Assembly (NCBI GenBank): GCA_964030785.1
Contig: OZ034967.1
Span: forward strand, 57,966,665 to 58,030,664
Direction: 5' to 3'
DNA length: 64,000 nt
From: Siderastrea siderea
Taxonomy: Eukaryota; Cnidaria; Anthozoa; Scleractinia; Rhizangiidae
In this document: positions 1 to 12,400 of the stretch, piece after piece
How positions within the stretch are numbered: the stretch's first letter is position 1
Layout of the letters: each line of letters starts with the position of its first letter
The notes under the pieces: model-generated
The model's input: only the letters and a program-made list of their open reading frames with translations
Databases searched by the model: none
Told to the model about the DNA's origin: nothing
Program-made: the position numbers and the translations under genes

Positions 1-335
1 GATAAGGGAGTTTTTAATTTAGATTTGTTTAACCACATGTTATATCTATATTTAACACAGACAAATATTTGTGAAAAAAGTCCAATTTTGTTCTTTTTAC
101 GTCGTTTTATAAAAAAAAAATTTTTTTTTATACCTACTGATACAGGATACATTTTAGCTTTTTATGACTGAAATATAATGGATCAGTGACCTTTGTAAGA
201 CCATCAATATTCTCCTGTGGTTTGGCTTGGAGATCATTAACAGCACTAAGCTCACTAAACACTGCTCTTTATTTCCCTTTTGACCAGTTATTGCCGAGCG
301 TTCAATATTCTTCTTCTTTTTCACTGGCAACTAAC

Positions 336-458
336 CTGAGCAGGAATGTCCATTTGAATCCAGGATAAAACCAGGTTTGCATCGACACAAATAGGAGCCA
401 ACAGTGTTAACACACTGGTGACTGCAGTTTGCGTTACTGGAAAGACATTCGTTTATAT
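336..458 (-). CDS. cbEGF-type exon nearest the left edge
   Basis: 123 nt, phase 1-1, acceptor TTATTGCAG|AT, donor CTCAG|GTTAGT. It encodes [29 protein letters not shown] and NGHSCSG. The gene continues past base 1, so the C-terminus of the protein is not visible. Confidence 0.77.
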
Positions 459-3400
459 CTGCAATAATAAAGATTAGTAAGAACAATCAGCCACAATTAT
501 TTGCACTTTGAAACAAGTCACATCTACCAATTACTTTTAAGTTCGTGCCCTTCATGTTTTCTTGATGTTGCCAAAAATTATGCAAATATCGAAATTTTTT
601 TGTTCACTTTGAAGACCCTAGATATTTCTTCTTATCACTATTACGTGCATGTCACCCTCAGTTAAAAGGTTTTTTTTATTTTGCTGTGTTAAAGTGCGAA
701 CACAGTTCAGGACGCATGCAGTTAATAAAGGTCAAATGTTGCTGCTTCCCACTTATTGGTGGGAATGGGAAAAATTTATAGAAATTGATGAATGATAACT
801 GACTGTAAAAAAGGGAATATTTGAAAAGTAAACTACCCTTTAAGAGTCCATATATCGGAAGAGGGATAAAGAAAGCTTACCTCGACACTGCTTTCCATCA
901 GACAGCAGACGGTATCCTTTGCTACAGCTGCAGGTGTAATTTCCAGGCGTGTTATTACAGAGCTGATCGCATCCGGCGAGAATCACCGTCTTGTTTAAAG
1001 TTTCCACATACACAGGGTTACATTCATCCACGTCTGAAAAGTAACGTCACTTAATATTCACTTGTAAATTTAAATTATCTTTAAAACAGTGGCTTGTGAA
1101 CTAAACATTAAAGGTGGCCTAAGAAAGCAAACGACTTTTTGCGCTTGCCACAAGCAGTCCTCCCGCGAAAAACGTCTGAGCAACGAATGCAATTAAATGC
1201 TATACTGATGAGGCAACAATACCGAGATCTCGGTGGCCCTTCTGTTTGGTCGAACCAACTCTCACTCACACCGCAACAATTACGAGTTTTTCAACTTTGT
1301 GGATCAACAATTTCGTAAAAATAACTTTTTTCTGCCTTTCATGTCAACTAATTTTGTAGCTAAATACACCGTTTAAAAGCTAAGAGACGGAAGTTTTCAG
1401 TATGGCAGTTTTGCGTTCACTGCTCAGAAGTCTTTTTGAAGGAGGACTGTTCCTGGCGATCGTGAAAAAGTTTGCTGCCTTCTAAGGCTACCAGATTGCT
1501 ACCAGAAGGCAGTAGCCTTCTAAGGCTACCAGTTGCTACTGGCAACTGAATATCGACTCTAAGTCAGTAGCAGGTTAAAATTACGAACCACGAAATAAGA
1601 AAAATGGTATAAGAACAAAAACTATCCAAAGCAGTGCAGTTTAACTAAATGGTTGTGCGAAAATTCAAGACTTCGAACAAAGAAAACTTTGTCTTAAGCA
1701 TCCAAGAAAGAAGTACCACGTTCGTTAATATCAAAAACTAAAATTCTCTCATAGATCGCGAGTAGGAGGAGGAAAATCATAACTGAACACGTTTTGTTGT
1801 CTTTGTTCAATACAAATCCAGCGTTGCATGAACAGAAAAAGCTTCCATTCAAATTATTGCACTTGTGCTGGCATCGATGAAGGCTCGTTGCACATTCATC
1901 ACGATCTGTAACGAAAACAAAGCATCAACTGAACATGCTTCCTTATTTTTTTATGACAATGTGAGTACAGCCTGTTCCTCTTTGCGAGTAGACCACGAGC
2001 AGTCTCTCTTTTCGCTGAGGGATGGTCGCGCAGGAAGAATTGCCATCTGAGCGAGCGCAAAAAGCGCCTGCTGCGTAGAAACGTAATGCGCGTGTGATGA
2101 CCCGTTAGTGTACTACACTAACAGCTCACATTCATTGACGTCTAAAGAAACAAAAAGAGGAGATATTAAGGTTTGACACGTCATTTTTTCTGCACAATAT
2201 GTGTAGCCTGAGTATGAGTAGAATGTACCTTGGCATCTTTTCCCACTTGAGATGAATCCTTGATTACAGCTGCATTGATATGAACCAGGATTATTAGTAC
2301 ATATTTGATCACATCCACCATTGCTTGAAGCGCATTCATCCACGTCTGAAGAAACAAAGAGCGGAGATATTAGGTAAGCGTTTGGAAATGGGCAGATTGA
2401 AATCTGTAACGTCAAATGCATATGTCTGCAAATCCACAGATGTCAAACCAAAGTAGTTGCGACCTGATTTAATTAAGCATTGATTTTAAACTGCATTTAT
2501 TGCGTTCCCACTATGAGCATGCGCCTAACAGGTCAAACAAACTATGACACCTTAACGTGTTTTTACTCCCGTATTAACTTTTCCTTATTACTACTGGTGT
2601 CAAGCATCCACTGAGCTTTGTCTCTTCTTTTCAGGTCAAACATGTGCCGATCTCGTACCTTCACAGCGGTCAAACGCACGACGCGTGCGCAGTTCCAGCC
2701 ATAATTTTACAACGGAAAATAGAGGCAAGTGTCGAAAGTTTCACTTTAACCACAAGACTTAACGCTGTTTCTGAAAACGTAAGCTTTTTAGGTCGAGTGT
2801 GTGTTCAAAATGAAGTAACTGACATCCACAAGTTTTTTCGGCAAGAAATTCGGTTTGTCAAGACTTTTTCTGCGCCTTTTTATACGAACTTCACGCTCGT
2901 AACCGCTTGAACTGATTCAAACTTCAAGGTTCTGAAAGACCGGAAGTGACATTACTTTTTGCGTTTGATCGCTGTGAATCTCGTACCCATAGTCCTCAGG
3001 CTTTTTGGTCAGCGGGTGGTCGCCCGGAGAGACTCTGGGTGATGGAAAAAATTTGATTCGTTGTCTATTGGCTGTTCACTGTAACAAAACTAAGAGCCGT
3101 TAACCGCACGATTCCTGCGGTAACAAGTTCATTACTCCTGGTTCATTCCCCCACACAGCGGTCAAACGCACGACGCGTGCGCAGTCCCCGCCACAATTTT
3201 ACAGAGGGAAATACAGACAAATGTCAAAAGTCTCACTTTAACCGCAAAACTTAACGCCGTTTCCGAAAACTTAAGCTTTTCTCTTCGAGCATGTGTTCAG
3301 AATGAAGTAACTGGTATCCACAAGTCTTATCGGCGCGAAGTTTGCTTTATCGGGACATTTTATGCATCGTTTTCATTCGAACTTCGCGATCGTACAAGTC

Positions 3401-6400
3401 TGAACTGATTCAAACTTGAAGGCTCTGAAGGCTCTGTGTATTTGTGTAATCGGTTTACGGTCGTTTCGCTAACGAAAACTTAGGCTTTTGAACTAAGATA
3501 TAGACTGACTAAAACAAAACCAAAACTTCCTTAAAACTTCAATCTTTTTAATTGACAACATTTTTTCAAAAATCTATTTACAAAATGTACTTAGCACCCT
3601 AATATAGTCACAAAATTTACCGAGAAATTTACAATTTTTTTTACACAAAATCTTTTGAAAAAACGAGTTTAGCCCTATTCAAACTTTTTAATTAACAACA
3701 TTTTTTTCAAAAATCTTTTTACAAAATGAACTTAGCACCATAATGTAGTCACATAACGTAGTTACAGAGAAGTTTACAGTTTTCTTTTTACACAACATCT
3801 TTTGAAAAAACGAGTTTGGCCTTAATCTATTTACAATATTTATTGTGCACGAGCTGGGCCGTTAAGATAGCAACTGTGCGGCGGTTTTTTCTCGATTGTC
3901 GTATTTATCCCAGCAGTCAAACAGCTTTCTTTGAATGTTTCGGTAACATTTACGTTGAATCCTTGACAGTTTACCATTTGAAACAAGCCTAATTGTTATG
4001 GCAGTCAGTCTGGCTTCTCTCTCCAAAAGGATGGAGTCTCTCAGTAATCATTTTATTCTGCACTTTTAGCGTCTCGCGAAGATAGGTGAAAAAATTCTCG
4101 TGTATGATTTTGTTTCAGCTTTGCGCGCGCGCAGTTGTAAACAACTTAATAAAAAGTTGCGTGAAGTCTGGATCAAACTACACGCGAGGTACTGGAGAAG
4201 AAGTTTTTGAATGACTTGATGGATCGAAATCGCAGCCATTTGACTGGTGAATGCTAATGTTGTTTACTATCCTTTGTTAATTGAAGGACTTGATACCCAT
4301 CATTGACATTATTAAACAATGTGCTTTCGAATTATATAATTAATGCAAAAAGTCTCACCTCTTTCACTAAAAGCCGCGCGAGCGACGCTGAGTCACAAGT
4401 GTAATTTTTAAAGCGCATTTTATTGACTTTTAGCGTCTTGGAGAAATTAATAAATTGCGACACGAGCGAACCTTGTCAAAGAGGGTTTATAGAATAAAAG
4501 TTTTTACCAACCTCTTCCGATTTCGCGTAATAATTTAGCAAAGCCTTGCGCGCACGCGTAGTCTGGAGCGAGTTCCAAAAAACACGTCACATCACACGGA
4601 CGTATACTGACGTATACTGACGTATACTGAAGTACATCGCACACATGAAGTACGTAAAATAACTTTTATTCAACTGTTTCTTACAAGGTTTGTAGGAAAA
4701 CATAAAAACATGAAGTACGTAAAATAACTTTTAGTCAACTGTTTCTTACAAGGTTTGTAGAAAGTATTTCCGAACAACACGTTAGCGAAACGACCTATAA
4801 GACGTTAGCGAACTGACCTAATACGTTAGCGAAAAGACTTTAGACGTTAGCGAACTGGACGTTAGCGAAACGACTCGTTAGCGAAACGACCGGTTACCGT
4901 GTCATCCACCGACTGAGCTTACGCGCGAATGTGGTAATTTTGTAAGACGCACTGCATGCTACGCTTCGTGTTGCAGAATTCGCGAAACTTCTAAAGTTTT
5001 TCGGTGGATTCTGAACAGCAGTTTGTTCTTTAAACAAGTGTGAAAACAATAATAAATGAACAAAAGAAGAGAATTTATTAAAAAGAGAAAATAAAAAGTG
5101 GATCAAGACAGATTCGAACCAGCGACTATCAGGAATGCATAGCCCCCACATTAACTGACTGAGCTAGCTCGACATTTTTCAGAACTCAAGAAGATTTTTA
5201 GTTTATATAGTCAAAATACACTGCATACCCCGCTTCCTGTTGGTTTTTTTAAAACAAGATCGACAGCGGCAGATATGGTAGGAATCAACTTAGTTGCGAT
5301 GGCGATTGAAACGTATGTTTAAATCATGGTTGATTCTCGGTATTCTCTTGTTTTTTTTTTCGCCGCTCCGCCGCGATATGAAGTTTGTATCGCCCGGCAC
5401 ATGCATGTGACACCGCTTTATTTCCTGTCATATAGGACAGGAAAGGGCTTATTTGCGAGGAAACTGCGCTGCTCAACAAACGTTTATACGCAAAGATCAG
5501 TGATTGAATTAGATAATCACTCGAAAAGCAGCTTTCTTGCCCCGTCGTTGCGTTCATTTCATTGTCTACAGAAACACAGAGCTCTGGTTTCTTTTGTTTC
5601 TGTTGTTTTACAAACGACGCCGACTTGACTTTTTGGCCTCGTTTTTCTCGAAAACGAAGCGAAAATCGGTGAAAAAATTATCTGGGCAATGTTCTATGAA
5701 TGAAGAGAAGGTCACATGCTAAAATTCAGGCAGTTTTGAGCAAAATGGAAAAACGGCCTAAAATTCGACATAGGACGGTTAGGCTCTCAGCCCCTCAATT
5801 GTGAGCCAGAATCTCGTAGACAATTTACTTCCGTTGACAGCTCTATTGTTAAAGGGCCAATCAGATTGCGAGATTCACGCGACCAAAATTTGGCCGCCGG
5901 TACAAGGTTCTGTGAGAGATTGTATCAACCCAATTTTAGCGAGCGACCAACGTAAGAGAATATGAGAGCGATGCTAAAATTCGGCTTGACCGCAGCTTAA
6001 CTATAAAGATGCATTGGGATTTGTGGCACTGGGAATGGGATTTGTAGTAAAAATTCGACTGGGAACTGGGATTTGGGCAGACGATAAGGAAGATGTACCT
6101 CGGCATCTTTTCCCATTTGAGGTGTATCCCTTATTACAGCTGCATTGATATGAACCATGGTCTCGCCATGGGTATTTTGGCTCGACTGCGTCTCGCCAAA
6201 ATAGAACCATGGCTCGAACAAACTTGCCTGATATGCTGCCGAAGCGTACCAAAAAGGTACGATTAGGTATAAATACTGTGCTCTGAAACCAGTGAAAACT
6301 GATTGTCACTTGCTCTTCCGTAAAAGGTTCACTTAATATGACTTCCCTTTGGTGGTATTAGAAACAGTGCATGTTTGGGAAAGGTTCTTTAGTAAAACTT

Positions 6401-9400
6401 TGGTAAATTTCTGACCAAAAAAGAAAGAGAACAAAAAGGTAACACCAAGAGTCATAAAGCTTGGTGGGACAATATCGGAAAAAAATTCAAGCTACTTTAA
6501 TGAGAGATAGTTTGCTTGATTTCTTTACGAGTACCATTTGAGTTGACAGGATATTGGAAAGAACTTGACAAAGTGTCGACAGTACTTTTTTTCAAATTGT
6601 AATCCATTTCCATCTTGGCCATTCGTAGCACAACACATTTATTTGTAGTTTTCTCGTGCTAGAATGACCATTATCAACAACCCAGAATATCAACTGTTTT
6701 ATAAGTCTTTCATTAGTGTGTATATATTGTTTTAAATTTACATTTAAACCTGACGACATATTTTTAAAATCGCTTTAACAAATGAAAAATAAATACTTTG
6801 AATAGTGACAGTTTTTGTCAAGTGTTGGTAAGTGTATCTCACAGTGCTGCGCAAAAGTGACGTCAGCACGTCAGCTAAGAGGTAACTCCCATATATCGAT
6901 CGACCCGTTTGGCTATGCTTAATGTACAACTTGATTGCACGAATAATCATAAAATAAGCTGCAGTTCAGCGTGCAACACAAAATGCTGAGCCGAGTAGAA
7001 GAGTAAAATATCACTGGCAGAATAAAGAAATGACATGTAAAAAATCTTCAAGTGGCAAGATTTCCGGGGTTCCTGTCATGTTTCTTTTTAAATAAATAAC
7101 TGGTGACAATTAGCAAGGAGAGTGTATGTTGGCGGTCCTGAAGGGGTAAAATGGGAGCTGCGATTTGACTATTTTAGGACTGGGAAAATGGGATTTCAGG
7201 CACTGGGGCTGGGATTTGGTGACTGGGACTGGGAAAAAAGTACCATATAATGGGAATGGGAAAGATGTCCTATAGAGTCTACAAATCATTTGAAACTCTT
7301 GTTCCGGTCCCTCAATGCACAAAAATGCAACAAAATAGTCCTCAACTGCTTAAGAAATCCTTAAAATGCCTGCAAATCAACAGATGTCAAACCAATGTGG
7401 CTGCGACCTGATTTTAGCGTTGATTTTAAACTGCATTTACTGAAATCAGCAATTTGGTTGCACAACGGGTAGACATTCCCACTATGAGCATGCGCCTAAC
7501 GTAACTTTTTGCGTTTGACCGCTGTGAATCTCGTACCCAGAGTCCTCAAGCTTTTTGGTCAGCGGGTGGTTGCCGGGAGAGACTCTGGGTGATGAAAAAA
7601 AATTTGATTGGTTGTCTATTAGCTGTTCACTGTGACAAAACTAAGAGCGGTTAACCGCACGATTCCTGGGGCAACAAGTTAATTACTCCTGGTTCATTAC
7701 CCCAGAGTCTCTCCCAGCGACCACCCGCTGACCAAGAAGCCTGAGGACTCTGGGGACCATGTGCTCGATTTAGCTTAAATTTAAAATGGAAGAAACCATT
7801 GCCGCTGCTATTTGGACTGTAATTGTCCGAGTTTCTGTAGTCCAGCAGGTGAAGTTGTTGCAGTTAAAAAACTTCTATATTGATTATTTTATTTATCTTA
7901 CTTCCATTAGAACAAAAGTAAAGATATTTGGTTAATTATTTTCATTTTGACCACTTTTAAGTAACCTGCGATCAAGCTCTATTTTCGTTTCGCTCGGTGA
8001 AACATTCAGGCGGGAAGGGCGAAACGAAAAATAGAGCCTGCTACAACTCTTCTACCGCCCACTTTTTTGATTGATTGACATTCAACAAAACAGCCAATCA
8101 AAATTTCTTCTGCTGCACGATACTCGGTATGCAAATTTTCCATAACGGCAATTTGCTTAACTCGGTCCCGCAAATGTCGGTAAAAAGAAGAAAATCATAG
8201 GCTACGATATATCTTCTAGGCACTAGTCCTCAAAGTTACTAGATTGCTAACTTGAAGATACTCGTTCCGGTATTGTACATGGTTGCTCTGTCTGACCCGA
8301 AAATGGACACGACGAGGTGGCCATGCACCAAAACATGCTGCACGCTAGAATCCTTTCTCATTTCAGGTGGTTTCCGGAAATACTCTCTACGCATTTGTCA
8401 CAGATTTTCTGCGTAAAAAACCTTGGAAAATTAAGAAAAATACCGTCAGTTTCATTCTTTAGAATAAAGATATAAATAAAACCGTTTATAAACAAACTAG
8501 TTTAGTTCCAGAAGGCGATGAATACATGTATTTGAGATTAGCAGCGAATTTTATCTCTAAACAGCAGCGAATTTTAAAACAAAGAACATCGTTTATTATA
8601 AAACTAGTCAGATACTTTGATATCAATGTCAGCGATCAATAAAGCGACATTCGTAACACTGAATTAATAAATTGAAAATCTTTATTACTTTAATAGGTAA
8701 AAACAAGTACAGCATCACGCTGATTGCGGCTCTCGCGAAACATCAGTTTACCGTTAAGTTTACCGAATTATCGGTTGACTTGGCGAAAGATACTAGTCCC
8801 TCTGCTGTTCCTTTTGTTTCGTAAAACGCGGAAACAACCACTAGCCTGTTATTTTCAATACTAGCTGAAAGCCTTCAAATGAAAATTTCAAGACACGATG
8901 TGATAAAACGGAATACATACTTCACTGTCGCTGTACTTCTCTGCTCCAAGTGAGAGACAGCTTGCGTCAAACCGAACACCATTTTCAGGAGAGAAAGAAA
9001 TGATGACAATTCTCCTAGAACGACGAAAATATCTTAGAGCGACACAGTTACATCGGCAGACCTGTACCTTGGCGATGGCGGTCGGATCAAAATTGTGAGC
9101 GAGAATCTCGTAGACAATTTACTTCCGTTGACAGCTCTATTGTTAAAGGGCCAATCAGATTGCGAGATTCACGCGGCCAAAATTTGGCCGCCGGCACAAG
9201 GTTCTGTGAGAGATTGTATATCAGGCCCAATTTTAGCGAGCGACCAATGTAAGAGAATATGAGAGCGATGCTAAAATTCGGCTTGACCGCAGCTTAACTA
9301 TAAAGATGCATTGGGATTTGTGGCACTGGGAATGGGATTTGTGGTAAAAATTGGACTGGGAAATGGGATTTGGGCAAAATCTTGGCTGGGAAATGGGATT

Positions 9401-12400
9401 TGAACCCCCTTTTAGGACCCTCTATGTTTCAAGAAGGAGAGAATGAGGCGAGAGAGATATCATTCTCTTTTGACGATATATTTACATTGATTTAGGCAGA
9501 GGATAAGGAAGATGTACCTCGGCATCTTTTCCCATTTGAGGTGTATCCCTTATTACAGCTGCACTGATATGAACCAGGTTTATTTTTGCATTTTTGATCA
9601 CATCCACCATTGCTTGAAGCGCATTCATCCACATATGGCAAAGAAAGGGGAGGACATTATACTCAGAAGGTTTCTTTCAATCCGCTTATTAAAATTTGCA
9701 CTAGCGCGCTCTAACACTTTTAGCTCATATTCATAACGAAATAACCCTACATATCAGAGGAAATTAATGCTCTTGTTGGCAAGGGAATTTTCTCTTGATA
9801 CGTAAATATCCTCACAATCCACGACACATTCATTGTCTGTATAGTAAAAAATTTCGAATTCTTTGAGCTTTTTATACACGAGTTTAAATTCAACTCTTTA
9901 ATATGTGCCATACTAGCCATGAAATTATGTAGGATTCGATTTTAATGAAATAATGCGTGGTTCAATTTTACCTGTTACCATCCCCCCCCCAGGCAACCCC
10001 GGGGACAAGTCCAGCCCTTCGGTTCCGGGGGTGGGAAATTGTTTGAAGCCGTCTTGTCCCGGGGGGAGGGAGGGTGAGGCAAATCGAATATAACTTCTTG
10101 TTGTTCTTCTGAAGTACGTCACTTCTCGGTTGACGCCGGACCGCGTGGACAAGACTGCCTATTTCCAGTGAGAATCTCTAGAATTTGCAGCAGATTGGTT
10201 AGAGAAGAATAATCTCTCAAAATTAAAATCTGTATTCGAAGGTACTTTTATTTTAAATTGTTAAACGAATGTGCGTTTGATGCGTATTCGAATGGATGGC
10301 GTTCGTCACAAACAAAATAAATATTTCTTCAGCGTATTTATGTATATACTAAGATGACTTAAATAGGCTTTATATGCGGATGCACGGCTTTATATTAAAC
10401 AGAGGTCTCAGCCCAGTGTTCATTCTTATGAAACAAGCTAAGAAAAACGCCTTTAAAATGCCGCCATCAATTTTTGTTCACGGACCTCTTGTGCGTATGT
10501 GCTATATAAATCACGTGGCGAAGACCATTTCTTTACTCGCTAGCCGTATGCCACTGCGGTTAGAGGTTTTTCTTCAGTTTTCTTTTTCAAATATAGACAT
10601 TATACATGTAGTGTCCTTCGTTCAAGAAACTCTAGAAAAGCGTTTAAGTTCTTATCAATACGTCTGATTTTGCTATTGTACGGAAATCAATATCGTATTA
10701 AAAATCTATGCTTTGTACACAAAACAACGTGGCTCACAAATTAATTCCAGCTTGTAAGGGCCCTCTTTTAAAAACCACAGGTTTTCTTGTTATATTTATA
10801 ATAGCGCACTTAACGGTAACCATGGTAAACACTCATACACATCCAACGCTAATATTTTATCTGTTTCATGCTGATCATTCAGTATGTCAGGAAAGGTCAG
10901 TGAAAAGGCTTATTAATTACCTGTCGCACAGTCATTACCGGTCCATCCGGCATTACACTGGCAAGTGTCTGGTGCTGTACAACTTCCATGAGTGCATCCT
11001 TGAGAGCATATTGCTGAAAAATAGGTAAATCAAACATACAATGATGACATAGCTAGAGCGGTTCTCAACTGAGTGTCGGGCATGCATAAATAACGCATTG
11101 AACTAATCAGAACTCGAAGCAAACACATGTAACTGGTGTTAAGCGCGGAAAAGTGCGTGCGAGCAAGTCACGATTGGTTTTGGTTTTACTTCTGATTGGT
11201 TGGGAAAGTGGCGAGAGATTTTTTGACTAATCACAGAGTGAAGTAAAGCAAAACCAAACCTAAAGCAAATTACTTTCGATACTCAACTGAGAACCTCTCT
11301 ATACAACAAACAAAGTTAACAAATCAATCGATAAATCTACTTGGTCAACAAACATAGTTAATCGTTAAAGCAAAAATCAGTGAGTCAGCGGTGGATGCCC
11401 CCAGGGGGGCACTCCGAGTTTCAAGTGACGGGGATGATCGAATGGGAGCACAAATCAAAACCCAAAAAAATTCCTAGGGCTTCCAACAAAACCCAGAAAA
11501 ATCCCTGGACCAAAAATTAACCCCCAAAAATCCCATGCCGAATTTCCGAGCCTTAAAAATTTCTAGAAAGGATTAAATGATAAACACGAAAAAAATAAAC
11601 ACTAGAATTTGAATGTTTGTGTTTGTTTGTTTATATATACCAGCTGATTTTATCTTTTCTTCATCTAGTAGTCATTCTAACAACATTAGGGACACCCAAG
11701 AACATCTTCTGTTTCAACAATAACATTATGAACGGCAACTCAAAACAAGACCACCCGGGAAAGAACAAGTTTGGTTGTACCTCATTCGCAGAACTACGCG
11801 GCCGGGAAACGCGGGCACTACCACGGATCTTCAGATTGTTTTGAATACCCAAAAAAATCCCTACTTAAATCAAGAAACCCAAAAAATACTTGCCAAATTT
11901 TCCTACCCAAAAAAATCCCGGAATGGAAAATTTCAAACCCAAAAAAATCCTTTGATCATCCCCGTCTCTTGAAATCCGGAGAACCCCCCCTGGGTGGATG
12001 TCCGATAATTATTTTTTGATTTCGATTTTCCTTCCTCGCGCTTAAAGACGTGAATTTTAGTTCCGGACATGTCAAAAACCGCGAAAGGGAGAACTGGGCG
12101 AAAGGGAAACAAGTTGTGACGTCATACCAGGAACGGAGTCGGATGCCAAAACAAACTACGTGGGCCGTATCGCGAAAATCTAATATATTTTATTTTTCTT
12201 TATTCTGCAACCGCCAAATTAAGCACGAAATTATGTGAAACTGCTGATGTTATAAGTAATCTGGGCAGTGATTTGGAGCTTTTAGAGTCTATCGAATGCG
12301 AATCGCCAACTTCTGAAGTTGAAAGCGAAACAGAACTCGAGATCGAGAAAGAAGCTACATGTATTCAGAACCAAAAGGTCCTTATATAGACAATCCGGCG

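Larger units (their letters stand above)
3451..4899. mobile_element. 1.45-kb element with GGTCGTTTCGCTAACG termini
   Basis: The left end CGGTTTACGGTCGTTTCGCTAACG is the inverse of the right end CGTTAGCGAAACGACCGGTTACCG. The right end is built up of six copies of the CGTTAGCGAAACGAC-type box with variable spacers (4780-4892). Internal short repeats lie at 3538-3817, 4601-4630 and 4644-4760. No coding capacity is seen, so it is a non-autonomous DNA element. Confidence 0.7.

Noticed and set aside
5098..5174. Functional tRNA gene
   Set aside because: A and B boxes are recognisable, but the acceptor and T arms do not pair; treated as a relic.
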